Origin: Flavobacteriales bacterium UBA6770
Lineage (GTDB): Bacteria > Bacteroidota > Bacteroidia > Flavobacteriales_G > Salibacteraceae
NCBI GenBank assembly: GCA_905181875.1
Contig: CAJIZH010000003.1
Coordinates: 310,001 to 374,000, forward strand
Length of the DNA stretch: 64,000 nt
Direction of reading: 5' to 3'
Shown here piece after piece: positions 9,004 to 19,005 of this stretch (positions within the stretch are counted from its first letter, which is position 1; each line of letters opens with the position of its first letter). The position numbers and the translations under genes were made by a program. The notes beneath the pieces are model-generated. The model was not told the origin of the DNA and searched no databases. It worked only from the letters and a program-made list of their open reading frames with translations.

Positions 9004-11992
9004 ATCAAATTCAAGCACAAGAAAAGCCCTTTTGGGCTTTTTGTTTTTAGGATTTTCTGGAATAGCATCAGGGCAGCACGTTCGTGAATATTTTCAGCAG
9101 ACAGTTAATTATGACATTCAAGTTGAATTGGATGATAGTAATCATATTCTTCATGGATTTGAAGAACTCGAATACATAAACAATAGCCATCATGGCATGG
9201 ATACTATATGGTTTCACTTATGGCCGAATGCATATAAAAATAATGAAACTGCTCTTGGCATACAATTGTTGGAGAATGGATCTACTGCTTTCCAATTCCT
9301 TGATGAGGAAGGTCGTGGTTTTATTGATTCGCTATATTTTAAGGTAAATGATACTTCCGTAAAATGGATAAATCATCCTGAGCATATCGATATTTGTGCT
9401 TTGATTCTAAACGAAAAGTTAGCTCCTAAAGAACGTATTACTATTTCTACTCCGTTTAGAGTGAAAATTCCCGCTTCCGGGATTAGTAGACTTGGGCATG
9501 ATGGGAACTCGTATCAAATTACACAATGGTATCCAAAGCCAGCCGTATTTGATAAAGATGGCTGGCATTCAATGCCATATTTGAATCAAGGGGAGTTTTA
9601 TTCTGAATTCGGAACATTTGATGTACGGATTACCGTTCCGAAAAATTATGTGATTGGAGCAACAGGAGAATTGAAAACAACATCCGAAATCGATTTTTTA
9701 TCAAAACGAGCCAACTATAGCTTTTCCAAACCAGCAGAAGAGTTAGAATTTGATTCTATTTCTAGTAAAGAATACAAAACCTTGCATTATAGTCAAGCTA
9801 ATGTGCATGACTTTGCCTGGTTTGGACAAAAGGATTTTATGGTTCTAAAAGATTCTGTGGAATTGCCAAATTCAAAACGATTGATTACTACTTGGGCCTA
9901 TTTCGCTAAAGAAAATTACAAAGAGTGGAAAGAAGTACCGCGATTTATAAACCAAGCGGTTTATCATTATTCAAAATACAATGGCGATTATCCATATAAA
10001 CATTGCTCTGCTGTTGAAGCTAGCTTGAAAGCAGGCGGAGGTATGGAATACCCAATGATTACGATTATTGATTATGGTATGACTGGAAAAACATTAGAAA
10101 ATGTAATCGTACACGAAGTTGGGCACAATTGGTTTTATGGAATGTTAGGTTTCAATGAACGAGACATGCCTAGCTTAGATGAAGGAATCAATTCTTTTTA
10201 TGAAATGCGCTATTTCGAAGAAATCTATGGCGATTCTAGCCTTTCGGCACAGATTGACATTGTTCCAGATTTCCTTAATTCTTGGTTAAACCTTGACTTA
10301 GTTACCGTAAGAGGTGAAAAATATTTCACCTATTTGTTTACAGCACGGAATAATACCGATCAAAAACTTACAGCGCATGCGGCCGATTACACCTACCTTA
10401 ATTATGGAGCAATTGTTTACGCTAAGATGGCAGTGAGTTTACAAATGCTTAGAGCAGCTTTAGGCGATGAACTATTTGACGGTTCAATGCGGCAGTTTTA
10501 TAAGAAATGGGAATTCAAACATCCCAATTTACAAAATTTAAAGACCGAATTTGAATTGGTTTCTGAGCAAGATTTAAGTTGGTTTTTTGACCACTATCTT
10601 AACTCAACGGAGAAGATCAATATAAAGTTGAAAAAAGTAAAAACAAAAAATGATGTTCATTATATTACTGTAAAAAACAAATCCTCAATAAATCTTCCCG
10701 TCACGATAAGTGCATTAGATAAAAACGGAATTGTTTTAACTAGCCATCAAATTAAATCGCTTTCAGGAGTAACTAAAATAGAGTTACCGAATACAGGGGC
10801 CAAATCAATAATGGCTGATGCACATTTAAATACTGTTGAAAAAAACAGAAAAAACAATATTTCAAGGACCAAAGGACTGCTTAAGAAAGTGGAACCTATG
10901 CAATTGAAGTTTCTTGGTTCACTTGAAAATTCTAACAAAACACAGTTGTTTTATTTACCCATGATTGGTTGGAATTCGAGCGATCAAACAATGCTAGGAA
11001 TTGGGTTGCACAACAAGTCGATTCTGGAAAAACCCTTTGAGTTTTTTGCGTCTCCTATGTACTCTATTCATCGCAATAAGTTGAATGGAATTTATAATGC
11101 AGATTATCACTTCTATTTTTCGAGCTTTATTAAGCGACTTACTTTAACCGGGAACTTGCAACGATTTAGTTATTCTAATCCTACATTGGGATTAAATAAT
11201 ACTCAGTTTGAAAGATATAATCCGAAAATTAATTTTGATTTCAAAAACAAGAATGCACGTTCACCTTGGAGGCACTATCTTTCATTAGGATCTATATATA
11301 CCACAGAACAAACAAATAGAGAAGGGTTGCCAATTGTGAATGACGACAATCTGTACACAATTCTCGATTGGAATTCAAAACGTAACCGAGAATTGAGTCA
11401 ATCCGAAATAAACTTTACCTCAACGACCCACGAAAAATTTCAATTGCTAGAATTGGAAGGTATTCAAAACTGGAAATATAATAAGGGAAAACAGAATATC
11501 ACATTAAGAATGTATGCTGGTGTATTTGCAAATAATCAGACTACTTCGCCTAGATATAACTTGAGAATGGACGGTCAATCAGGGTGGTATGATTATACAT
11601 TTAATAACACTTTCATAGAACGCGGAACCTCTCATGACTTTTGGCAACAACAAATGAATGATAATCATGGCGGATTCAAAACTCCTACAAATGTTGGTCA
11701 ATCAAATGACTGGTTGCTTGCATTTAATATGAAGTCCGATTTACCATTGGTGCTGCCTATTGGAGTTTATTATGATATTGGCACAAGTTCAACAGAGTCA
11801 TTTATGTTCAATGCAGGTGTTCGACTTACTGTTTTAAGGGGTATTATTGAAGTATTCTTGCCTGTTCTTTGGAGCGATTCTATCGAACAGGCCTACACGG
11901 CAAACAACGTCACCTATAACGAACAGATTCGATTTACTTTGCATTTGCATAAACTGAATCCATACAAAGCACTGGACGAAATTGTAAAATGA
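8996..11992 (+). CDS. M1-family metallopeptidase with C-terminal barrel-like extension
   Basis: I place the start at ATG 8996 rather than TTG 8984 because MLKSNSSTRKALLGFLFLGFSG then forms a classical signal peptide. Residues about 25-600 match M1 aminopeptidases: an N-terminal beta domain, a GGGMEYP substrate-binding loop (about 347), the zinc site HEVGHNW (about 372) and the third ligand in LDEGINSF (about 395). Residues about 650-998 are not peptidase. They alternate polar and hydrophobic residues with many aromatics (FYLPMIGWNSSDQTMLGIGL, FEFFASPMYSI, MFNAGVRLTVLRG), as outer-membrane barrel strands do. It may thus be a surface or periplasmic peptidase tethered by its own barrel. It overlaps the upstream gene by 8 bases and lpxH by 4. 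Confidence 0.88.
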   Translation: MLKSNSSTRKALLGFLFLGFSGIASGQHVREYFQQTVNYDIQVELDDSNHILHGFEELEYINNSHHGMDTIWFHLWPNAYKNNETALGIQLLENGSTAFQFLDEEGRGFIDSLYFKVNDTSVKWINHPEHIDICALILNEKLAPKERITISTPFRVKIPASGISRLGHDGNSYQITQWYPKPAVFDKDGWHSMPYLNQGEFYSEFGTFDVRITVPKNYVIGATGELKTTSEIDFLSKRANYSFSKPAEELEFDSISSKEYKTLHYSQANVHDFAWFGQKDFMVLKDSVELPNSKRLITTWAYFAKENYKEWKEVPRFINQAVYHYSKYNGDYPYKHCSAVEASLKAGGGMEYPMITIIDYGMTGKTLENVIVHEVGHNWFYGMLGFNERDMPSLDEGINSFYEMRYFEEIYGDSSLSAQIDIVPDFLNSWLNLDLVTVRGEKYFTYLFTARNNTDQKLTAHAADYTYLNYGAIVYAKMAVSLQMLRAALGDELFDGSMRQFYKKWEFKHPNLQNLKTEFELVSEQDLSWFFDHYLNSTEKINIKLKKVKTKNDVHYITVKNKSSINLPVTISALDKNGIVLTSHQIKSLSGVTKIELPNTGAKSIMADAHLNTVEKNRKNNISRTKGLLKKVEPMQLKFLGSLENSNKTQLFYLPMIGWNSSDQTMLGIGLHNKSILEKPFEFFASPMYSIHRNKLNGIYNADYHFYFSSFIKRLTLTGNLQRFSYSNPTLGLNNTQFERYNPKINFDFKNKNARSPWRHYLSLGSIYTTEQTNREGLPIVNDDNLYTILDWNSKRNRELSQSEINFTSTTHEKFQLLELEGIQNWKYNKGKQNITLRMYAGVFANNQTTSPRYNLRMDGQSGWYDYTFNNTFIERGTSHDFWQQQMNDNHGGFKTPTNVGQSNDWLLAFNMKSDLPLVLPIGVYYDIGTSSTESFMFNAGVRLTVLRGIIEVFLPVLWSDSIEQAYTANNVTYNEQIRFTLHLHKLNPYKALDEIVK

Positions 11993-12741
11993 GTTTGAAT
12001 AAAAAAATATATTTCGCATCTGATTTTCATTTAGGCGCACCAAATCCGGAGAAAAGTCGAGAACGAGAATTAAGAGTTATTCAATGGTTGAATGAAGTTT
12101 CAAAAGATGCTTCCGATATCTTTTTGGTTGGTGATGTCTTTGATTTTTGGTTTGAATATAAACATGCTATTCCAAAGGGATTTTCTAGACTGCAAGGCAA
12201 AATTGCGGAACTAACTGATGGCGGAATTAATGTCCACTATTTTATCGGAAACCATGACATGTGGGTATTCAATTATTTTGAAGAAGAATTGGGAGTTAAA
12301 ATGTATCGAGACAATACCGATTTTGAATTTGGCGGAAAGAAATTCCTAGTTGGTCACGGAGATGGTTATGGACCCGGAGATTACGGCTATAAATTTATTA
12401 AAAAGGTGTTTGCTAATCCGGTCTGCCAATGGATATTTGGCTGGATTCACCCTAACTTAGGTATTGGTTTGGCTAATTTTTGGAGTGGAAGAAGTCGTTC
12501 GGCAAATAGTGGTTCCAATGAAAAATTCTTAGGAGAAGAAAATGAATGGTTAGCTATTTACTCCAGAGAAGTGCTCAAAACTAAACATTATGACTACCTC
12601 ATATTTGGCCACAGACATTTACCCTTAGATTTAAAGGTTGGTGAAACCAGTCGATACATAAACCTTGGTGAATGGCTCAATTACAACACTTATGGTGTGT
12701 TTGATGGAGAACGCTTAGAATTAAAGGAGTTTCACACTTAG
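11989..12741 (+). CDS. lpxH: UDP-2,3-diacylglucosamine diphosphatase (LpxH-type)
   Basis: Hydrolyses UDP-2,3-diacylglucosamine to lipid X and UMP in lipid A synthesis, at the cytoplasmic face of the inner membrane. The 250 residues carry the calcineurin-like metallophosphoesterase motifs in order: SDFHLG, VGDVFDFWFE, GNHDMW, VGHGDGYGPGD and FGHRHLPLD. The FDFW tract and FANP/WIHPNLG segment are typical of Bacteroidota LpxH homologues. Its ATG overlaps the peptidase stop by 4 bases, suggesting translational coupling. Its TAG overlaps the convergent gap stop at 12738-12741. A related phosphoesterase of other specificity is the alternative. Confidence 0.88.
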   Translation: MSLNKKIYFASDFHLGAPNPEKSRERELRVIQWLNEVSKDASDIFLVGDVFDFWFEYKHAIPKGFSRLQGKIAELTDGGINVHYFIGNHDMWVFNYFEEELGVKMYRDNTDFEFGGKKFLVGHGDGYGPGDYGYKFIKKVFANPVCQWIFGWIHPNLGIGLANFWSGRSRSANSGSNEKFLGEENEWLAIYSREVLKTKHYDYLIFGHRHLPLDLKVGETSRYINLGEWLNYNTYGVFDGERLELKEFHT

Positions 12742-13733
12742 ATTTTTTCCAAAAGATCCAACAGCCGATTTGAATACCCAATTTCATTATCGTACCAACC
12801 CACAACTTTTACCATGTTTCCAATAACTGAAGTTAATTCAGCATCAAATAAACAGGAATGTGGGTTTCCCATAATATCAACCGATACTATTGGGTCTTCT
12901 GTGTAATCCAAAATTCCTTTGAGGTAAGTCTTTGATGCAGCTTTGAATTTTTCATTAATCAATTCAACACTTTGTGAGTTTTTCACGACACAAGTAATGT
13001 CTGTCATTGAGCCATTAGGCACCGGGACACGAATACCACATCCGCCAATTTTACCTTCTAAATGAGGAAATATTCTCGTAATTGCTTTTGCTGCACCTGT
13101 GGTAGTAGGTACAATTGAATTAGGAGCTGAACGCGCTCTTCTAAGATCTTTATGAGGTGCATCATGTAGTTTTTGATCTGATGTATAAGAATGAACCGTA
13201 GTAATGTAAGCTGTTTCTATCTCGCATAATTCATCGATTATTTGAATTAATGGTGCTGCATTATTAGTAGTGCAAGAAGCGTTTGAAACGATTACATCGT
13301 CTTTTGACAAAACGTCATTATTAACACCCAACACAACTGTTTTTATATCCTTATCGGAGGACGGCGCTGAAAGAATAACTTTTTTAGCCCCTGCTTCTAA
13401 ATGTTTAGAAGCTAATTTCCTTGTTCTGAAAAAACCAGTAGACTCAATGACAATATCAATATTGAGTGATGCCCAAGGTAATTTCGAAGGATCTGATTCA
13501 GCAAACGTTTGAACGGCATTTCCGTTTAACGAAATCTCATTTCCCGAATATGATATCTCCCCCTTAAAACCACCATGCACTGAATCGTATTTTAATAAGT
13601 GTGTAAGTGTTTTCGTATCCGCCAAATCATTAATTGCAACCACTTGAAACTGTCCGAGTTCATTGCTTCTTCTTACAAATTCTCGTAAAAAATTTCTTCC
13701 AATCCGACCAAATCCATTAATAGCTATTCGCAT
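12738..13733 (-). CDS. gap: Glyceraldehyde-3-phosphate dehydrogenase
   Basis: Phosphorylating GAPDH of glycolysis and gluconeogenesis, in the cytoplasm. I choose the ATG at 13733, giving MRIAINGFGRIGRNF and 331 residues, the usual length. The longer frame to 13793 would add 20 hydrophobic residues that the family lacks and would run over the promoter box. Key features are the Rossmann GFGRIG, the catalytic Cys in SNASCTTNN (the family more often has NC after TTN), HSYTSDQ, RVPVPNGS and C-terminal WYDNEIGYSNRL. Its stop overlaps that of lpxH on the other strand, with no terminator between the genes. Confidence 0.96.
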   Translation of the reverse strand: MRIAINGFGRIGRNFLREFVRRSNELGQFQVVAINDLADTKTLTHLLKYDSVHGGFKGEISYSGNEISLNGNAVQTFAESDPSKLPWASLNIDIVIESTGFFRTRKLASKHLEAGAKKVILSAPSSDKDIKTVVLGVNNDVLSKDDVIVSNASCTTNNAAPLIQIIDELCEIETAYITTVHSYTSDQKLHDAPHKDLRRARSAPNSIVPTTTGAAKAITRIFPHLEGKIGGCGIRVPVPNGSMTDITCVVKNSQSVELINEKFKAASKTYLKGILDYTEDPIVSVDIMGNPHSCLFDAELTSVIGNMVKVVGWYDNEIGYSNRLLDLLEKI

Positions 13734-13748
13734 AAAATTCCTTTGACT

Positions 13749-13756
13749 CAAATATA
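13749..13756 (-). promoter_or_regulatory. Putative gap promoter -7 box
   Basis: On the minus strand this reads TATATTTG, a perfect TAnnTTTG, 16 bases before the chosen gap ATG. The box would lie inside the coding region if the longer start were used, which supports the shorter protein. No -33 TTG is seen at 19-21 bases. Confidence 0.5.
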
Positions 13757-13778
13757 CCGCGATTAAAAAAATAGACAT

Positions 13779-13803
13779 AAAAAAAGCCCTCACAAGGAGT
13801 ACT
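13779..13803 (-). terminator. Weak intrinsic terminator-like hairpin
   Basis: On the minus strand AGTACTC, loop CTTGT, then GAGGGCT forms an imperfect hairpin (one mismatch, one G-U) followed by seven T. It lies downstream of a possible T9SS signal remnant and upstream of the gap promoter. It could end read-through from the 14006-17152 gene or be a relic of a lost gene's own terminator. Confidence 0.35.
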
Positions 13804-13826
13804 TTTTTACATGTATTTAATCAAGT

Positions 13827-13905
13827 TTACATTTTAATAAACGTGGTTAGCTTATCAATGCAGCTCGTATACTTGAAGCATTAAATGGTATTCTTAACTT
13901 CCAAA
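13827..13905 (-). pseudogene. Possible decayed T9SS C-terminal signal
   Basis: On the minus strand the last codons read DKLTTFIKM and stop, closely resembling the KVAKFIKM end of the neighbouring T9SS cargo and the usual basic tail of these sorting domains. An in-frame stop lies 17 codons upstream. A different frame just before it reads IPFNASSIRAALI, which would suit such a domain. I read this as a frameshifted remnant, but the piece is short and the match may be chance. Confidence 0.25.
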
Positions 13906-13950
13906 AAAGATTTTACTGAATTACAGTAAATTCTCTAAAAATATTTGAGC

Positions 13951-13984
13951 AAAAAAAAGTCGCTCTAAATACTTAGAGCGACTT
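13951..13984 (-). terminator. Rho-independent terminator of the T9SS BNR-repeat gene
   Basis: A perfect 10-bp inverted repeat (AAGTCGCTCT / AGAGCGACTT) with an 8-base loop. Read on the minus strand it is followed by a run of T. It starts 22 bases after the stop of the 14006-17152 gene. Confidence 0.85.
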
Positions 13985-14005
13985 CTGAAAAATTATGTTT
14001 TGAAT

Positions 14006-17000
14006 TTACATTTTGATAAACTTGGCAACTTTCTGAGAGTTTCCATCAATCAAATTAATGAAATAAGTTCCTGAAGGTAAGTCGTTAACAGGAACATTGA
14101 TACTGTTCTCGCCTTCCAGTGCAGAAGGAGTGATAGTTTTCATAATGTTTCCTGCAATAGAATAAATTCTCATGGTAACCTCATCTGGATTTGCAACTGT
14201 ATATTCAATTTGAATATTAAACTTTGCAGGATTTGGGAAAAGTTTAATTTCAGATTCCCAAACTTTAGTACTTGTCAGATTTGGTGCAACTCCAGTTACT
14301 ACTGAACCTGACTTCCAAATTCCTCTGCCATGTGTACCTAAGTAAATAACCTCTCTGTTACTTGCTTCACCAAAAGGCAATGTTTGTTGATCAACATCAA
14401 TCACTGGGAAGTTTCCAATTGTTGAGTTTTCTTCAGCATATACAGGACTTGCAGCCCATACGTCATTTGTTGTCCAAACCCCCTTATCTGTACCCAAAAT
14501 AACTCGGTCTGGATTAGTCATATCAAAGATCGCATCGTATACTGGGAAATTAGGTAAATCACCACCGACAGCTCTGGCAACAGGATTTGCTCCCATAGCA
14601 CCAGTGACGACATATACATGTGATGAAGTAATACCATAATTTCCGGTAGTAACTAATAGTGTTTCTGGATCATTAGGGTGAATACTAATTCCTGTAACTT
14701 TTCCACCTCCAAAACCAGAAATTCTAGTTCTTATAACTTTATCAGCATCGGCCTGAGTGTAAACATCGTTTATTCCGTCTAATCTGTCAACTGAACCACC
14801 TACTGAGGCAAACAATTTATCTCCATTCGAAGAAAACACCATTCTGTAACCACTTCCTCCTGGCACAAACAACCATTTCAGTTCTTCTGCTGTGTTAATT
14901 GCATCTCTTCCCAACATAATTCCAGAAGTTCTACCTGAACAACTTCTAGCAGCATGAGACTGACCAGATAAACACTCTTGCGATGTGGACATAGCGATTA
15001 TACTTTGAACTGGATCTTGAATTAATTCTACATCTCCAGGCTCTAAGTTAGTTGATAAAGTGTGTTGTATTGGCAATTGGGCTGTTCTACTCCCTACATT
15101 AAGGACAGATCCCGCTTTATAATTGGAAGCATAATAGGCATTTACTTTTGAATTTAATTGAGGTGGAGTATTAAAGGTTACTGAAAACTCCATTGTAGTT
15201 TCATCCAATGTACCAATACCATTTCCTGTAAAACCTCCAGCACCATTGTATTTTAATCTATCGTCAATCGTTCCAATTTCTACACTTCCCAGAATAACCT
15301 CAGCAGCATCTTGAATTGGTTTAATTGTTCCACTGAATGTTTTTCTTATTCCAGTACCCAAATCAATTGCATCAGCTACAGTATCTGATTCGAAAGCAAG
15401 AAAAAACTTACTTGTTTTATCGTCTCTAGATTCCCACAAAGCCAACTTTGTATAAAAGTGTCCTTGATCGTCGCAATATTGACCACATGCAGCACCACCT
15501 TTAACAGCTACAATTAGTCCTCTTCCTACATTATTAAATTGAGCAGAAGTATACTTAACATCAGCAATACTTGAAACCACGCAGTCAAAACCATCACCAT
15601 TAGTAATATTTTCATTAAACACTACTGCTCCAAAATCAGTATCACCAGGTCTCAGGGGAGAAACAATAATATTTCCATTATCTTGTGTTCCACCAATAAC
15701 GTAATCGAAGTTTGCAATATCGATACTGTAAAATTGGGTTGTCATATATCCTTTATTCACATCAAAAAATTCATAGCCGCCATCTAAAGACTTAAATACG
15801 CCGCCGTCATTTCCAAAATACAGTTGATTAGGATTCTTTTTGTTGTAAGTCATAATGTGGTGATCTACATGAACGAAAAATGGATTGTGCCCTCCATTTG
15901 CTCTTCCACCTACAGCAGCTTGGGTCCAGTTTCCATCAAATCTCCAGAGGTCAACTCCGCCTATCCATATATTTTCTCTTGTAGAATCAACAGTATTTGG
16001 CACTACCTTAAATAATAAATCGTACCATGCTTGACTATTTCCGAAAATATCGAAGTTTGGGTTACTTCTAGGAACATTTGGATTAATGGTCTTAAATGTT
16101 TTTCCTCCGTCTACCGATTCTATGATATTAATTAATACATCTCCAGCATCAGTAAGTGCAGCATAAACCTTAAGAGGATTAATTACAGAAGCACTTAATT
16201 TCATTCTATTTGACCCAGTAACCCAACCATCAGCAACTTCAGCTCTAACAAACCCACAGGTGTTAGTCGCTGAAATATCGTCTAAGTAAAAGAATCGACC
16301 GTCATCAGATCCAACCCATAACATCTTTCCATCTAAACTAAATTCCAGCGAATTAATATCCCCCACAAACGGCGGAGTCCCTGATCCACCAACACAAATA
16401 AAATTATCTATCCATGTTAATCCACCATCAAACGACAACTGCAATCCTCTGTATGTCGCAACTGCAATAATCTTAGCATCGATAGGGCTAACTTTCACTT
16501 CATTGATAGTCCTGAATCGTTGATCCGTTCCAGCAACTTCAGTACTCTCTAGTAATGTCCATGTTAAACCTTGGTCAATTGACTTCATGATACCTATGCC
16601 TGGTTCTTTTGGGGTTGAATTGCCGTTGTCTGATGATCCAGCTAATTCAAAAGAAGATGCTCCAGTAGCTAAATAAACGGCTCCATCTGGGCCTTGTGTT
16701 AAGTAACTTGTAGTCAATGTTTTTTCTGTACCGAAACTAGTCGTCCAGGTATTGCCTCCGTTCAAGCTTCTAAAAACACCTCCAGTTACACTTGCCGCAA
16801 TAATTATTTCTGGATCGTCCATATCAACGACTAACCCTCTTGTTCTACCTCCAATATTGGTTGGTCCAATTGGCTCGAATTCTAAACCGATTCCTCCAGC
16901 TCTGCTCGCACGCTTGTTCTCAATTTGAGCGATTACACGATTATAATCTTCCTCTTTCACTTCTCCATTTTCAACTGAACCTCTAATAGATTTCCAGTAT

Positions 17001-17152
17001 TCGACAGCGCCTTGCGCAGAAGCACTATTACTTTTGTTTTCTCTGACCTGATATGACGCTTCAGCCAAATCGCCCTGATTTCTATTTATACCGCTGTAAA
17101 TCAAAGCAGTAAGACCAGATAAAATGGCAAGGGAAAGTATTTTAATCTTCAT
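14006..17152 (-). CDS. T9SS-exported BNR/sortilin-like repeat protein
   Basis: A 1048-residue secreted protein. It begins with a signal peptide (MKIKILSLAILSGLTALIYSG). The body holds several Asp-box/BNR motifs of the SxDxGxTW form: SLNGGNTWTT, SIDQGLTWTL, SFDGGLTWID, SVDGGKTFKT. These are typical of Vps10/sortilin-like beta-propellers. The last 85 or so residues form a type A sorting domain: IKLFPNPAKFNIQIEY, then MRIYSIAGNIMKTI, LPSGTYFINLIDG and the terminal KVAKFIKM. It should be exported by Sec, then carried to the cell surface or medium by the type IX system. No enzymatic motif is visible. It is monocistronic with a strong terminator downstream. Confidence 0.92.
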   Translation of the reverse strand: MKIKILSLAILSGLTALIYSGINRNQGDLAEASYQVRENKSNSASAQGAVEYWKSIRGSVENGEVKEEDYNRVIAQIENKRASRAGGIGLEFEPIGPTNIGGRTRGLVVDMDDPEIIIAASVTGGVFRSLNGGNTWTTSFGTEKTLTTSYLTQGPDGAVYLATGASSFELAGSSDNGNSTPKEPGIGIMKSIDQGLTWTLLESTEVAGTDQRFRTINEVKVSPIDAKIIAVATYRGLQLSFDGGLTWIDNFICVGGSGTPPFVGDINSLEFSLDGKMLWVGSDDGRFFYLDDISATNTCGFVRAEVADGWVTGSNRMKLSASVINPLKVYAALTDAGDVLINIIESVDGGKTFKTINPNVPRSNPNFDIFGNSQAWYDLLFKVVPNTVDSTRENIWIGGVDLWRFDGNWTQAAVGGRANGGHNPFFVHVDHHIMTYNKKNPNQLYFGNDGGVFKSLDGGYEFFDVNKGYMTTQFYSIDIANFDYVIGGTQDNGNIIVSPLRPGDTDFGAVVFNENITNGDGFDCVVSSIADVKYTSAQFNNVGRGLIVAVKGGAACGQYCDDQGHFYTKLALWESRDDKTSKFFLAFESDTVADAIDLGTGIRKTFSGTIKPIQDAAEVILGSVEIGTIDDRLKYNGAGGFTGNGIGTLDETTMEFSVTFNTPPQLNSKVNAYYASNYKAGSVLNVGSRTAQLPIQHTLSTNLEPGDVELIQDPVQSIIAMSTSQECLSGQSHAARSCSGRTSGIMLGRDAINTAEELKWLFVPGGSGYRMVFSSNGDKLFASVGGSVDRLDGINDVYTQADADKVIRTRISGFGGGKVTGISIHPNDPETLLVTTGNYGITSSHVYVVTGAMGANPVARAVGGDLPNFPVYDAIFDMTNPDRVILGTDKGVWTTNDVWAASPVYAEENSTIGNFPVIDVDQQTLPFGEASNREVIYLGTHGRGIWKSGSVVTGVAPNLTSTKVWESEIKLFPNPAKFNIQIEYTVANPDEVTMRIYSIAGNIMKTITPSALEGENSINVPVNDLPSGTYFINLIDGNSQKVAKFIKM

Positions 17153-17276
17153 ATTGTGATAATTAATGTATTCAGCAAAATAGAGTGCAATTTAAATCAT
17201 TTTCTCAAACAACTTTAATCAAATATTTTAATGGCTAATTGTATAAAATAAGCCACTATGATATAAGAACAAATGA

Positions 17277-18143
17277 CTAGAATAAATGTTTTTCAGCATG
17301 ATAAGAAGAACGAACTAAAGGACCGCTTTCTACAAATCTAAATCCCATTTCTAAACCAATTTCTTTGTATTTCTGAAAGCGTTCAGGCTTAACAAATTCA
17401 TAAACCGGTAGATGCTTTTTTGTAGGCTGAAGGTATTGACCTAAAGTTAACACATCGACTTCTACAGACCTCAGATCCTCCATCGTTTCTATAATCTCTT
17501 TATCAGTTTCGCCTAAACCCAGCATAACGCCACTTTTAGTCCGCATTCCACCTTTTTTCAATCGGTACAATACCTCAAGACTTCTATCGTATTTTGCTTG
17601 AATTCTTACTTCTTTGGTAAGTCGCCTTACTGTTTCTAAATTATGTGAAACAATCTCTGGAGCAACATCAATTACCCTTTGAAGGTTTTCCCAGTTTCCC
17701 GCAAAATCAGGAACTAGAGTTTCTAAGGTAGTTGTAGGACTTAATTCTCTAACCTTATTAACAGTCTGTGCCCAAATATCTGAGCCACCGTCTTTAAGGT
17801 CATCTCTGTCAACAGAAGTGATAACACAATGTTTCACTTTCATCAACTTAACCGATTTAGCCACGCGCAATGGCTCAAATGGATCAGCCCCTAAAGGTTT
17901 ACCGGTAAGTACATTACAAAAACCACATGATCGAGTACAAATATTACCCAATATCATAAAAGTTGCAGTTCCTGCACCCCAACACTCTCCCATGTTGGGA
18001 CAGTTGCCACTCTCACATATAGTGTTCAATTTGTGTTCAGAAACTATGTCACGAACGTGCTTATAGTTCTCACCAGTTGGAAGTTTAACCCGCAACCATT
18101 TTGGCTTGCTTATTTTTTGCTTCGATTCTAAAAGTTCACTCAT
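17277..18143 (-). CDS. lipA: Lipoyl synthase
   Basis: Radical SAM enzyme that inserts two sulfurs into protein-bound octanoyl groups to make lipoyl cofactor for 2-oxoacid dehydrogenases and the glycine cleavage system. The 288 residues contain both cluster sites: the auxiliary cluster motif [12 protein letters not shown] (CxxxxCxxxxxC) and the radical [11 protein letters not shown]. The C terminus has the conserved Ser in [13 protein letters not shown]. The start [22 protein letters not shown] matches the family. The gene lies 2 bases downstream of the small outer-membrane protein gene, so the two probably share a transcript, although no functional link is apparent. Confidence 0.97.
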   Translation of the reverse strand: MSELLESKQKISKPKWLRVKLPTGENYKHVRDIVSEHKLNTICESGNCPNMGECWGAGTATFMILGNICTRSCGFCNVLTGKPLGADPFEPLRVAKSVKLMKVKHCVITSVDRDDLKDGGSDIWAQTVNKVRELSPTTTLETLVPDFAGNWENLQRVIDVAPEIVSHNLETVRRLTKEVRIQAKYDRSLEVLYRLKKGGMRTKSGVMLGLGETDKEIIETMEDLRSVEVDVLTLGQYLQPTKKHLPVYEFVKPERFQKYKEIGLEMGFRFVESGPLVRSSYHAEKHLF

Positions 18144-18145
18144 TA

Positions 18146-18904
18146 TTATATATAGGTTTTTCTGCCAAACAGAAAACTGATATAGACGTTAAAAAATACA
18201 TTGTATTGGCGATTAAACGCTATTTGTGGAATTGGATCAATAAATCCATCTAAAATAATTCCAGCCTCAATCGCCTTAATTTCATCCTCTTCAGGTGAAA
18301 ATTCAAAATTCAAAGCAAATTTAGCAGATGCTCCTGGAACAATAGTACTACTTCCCAAACCTGAACGCCAAGGCCCTTTTCCTGAAATTCGCTCATATGG
18401 ATGGCTATATGGATCGTATTGTTCCGAACTTGGTGTAGGGTTTTCATTGAGATCGCCCACTTGAACTTCCACAAAAACAGGTTTTAACCAGCCTGCAGTT
18501 AGCGCAAGATTGTAGACACTACTAATTTGAACTCCACGAATAACCAACTTTTTGAACATTACCTTTTGTTGACCAACACCTGCTCTAATCTGATAAAAGC
18601 TATTCAGCTTTCCATAGACAATATTAGATTCATCCTGTCCCTGATTAAAACTCTTTTGCTCTTTAACATGCTTAATATTAGAAACATCAATGTTCCAAAA
18701 GTTTTTTTGAGTAGCCGTGACGAATTTTTCTTGCCTAAACTCACCACCAATCCCGGTCGTGTGAAGCTTTAAGCCAAGGTTCCAACTCTTTCTGTAAATA
18801 TTTTTACCGAAATTAGTTGAACTACTATCTTGACAAACTCCCTCAGTTATAAAAACTGCAGAAATCAGCAAAACGACAAAGATATTTAGATTTTTAATTG
18901 ACAT
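18146..18904 (-). CDS. Outer-membrane-type protein of unknown function
   Basis: I prefer the ATG at 18904, which gives a clean signal peptide ([25 protein letters not shown]) and 252 residues. A start at 18931 would put nine extra residues in front. The mature part alternates hydrophobic and polar residues with many aromatics and glycines, as an eight-strand-like barrel does, and ends [15 protein letters not shown]-like. Similar small barrels are common in Bacteroidota, often annotated as hypothetical proteins. It precedes lipA with a 2-base gap. No named family is recognised with confidence. Confidence 0.75.
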   Translation of the reverse strand: MSIKNLNIFVVLLISAVFITEGVCQDSSSTNFGKNIYRKSWNLGLKLHTTGIGGEFRQEKFVTATQKNFWNIDVSNIKHVKEQKSFNQGQDESNIVYGKLNSFYQIRAGVGQQKVMFKKLVIRGVQISSVYNLALTAGWLKPVFVEVQVGDLNENPTPSSEQYDPYSHPYERISGKGPWRSGLGSSTIVPGASAKFALNFEFSPEEDEIKAIEAGIILDGFIDPIPQIAFNRQYNVFFNVYISFLFGRKTYI

Positions 18905-18957
18905 TGAATTAGCAAATATACTGATATACAAAGCTATTGATAACTAAGGCAATTTGC

Positions 18958-18986
18958 AAAAAAAAGGTTGTCTCGAGAACCTTTTT
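18958..18986 (-). terminator. Rho-independent terminator of aconitase
   Basis: A 9-bp perfect inverted repeat (AAAAAGGTT / AACCTTTTT) around an 8-base loop, followed on the minus strand by a T-run. It lies 20 bases after the aconitase stop. Confidence 0.85.
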
Positions 18987-19005
18987 CTTGAATTTTTATC
19001 TAAAA

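Noticed and set aside
13734-13793. N-terminal extension of GAPDH (351-residue version)
   Set aside because: The extra residues are hydrophobic, are absent from the family and cover the TATATTTG promoter box.
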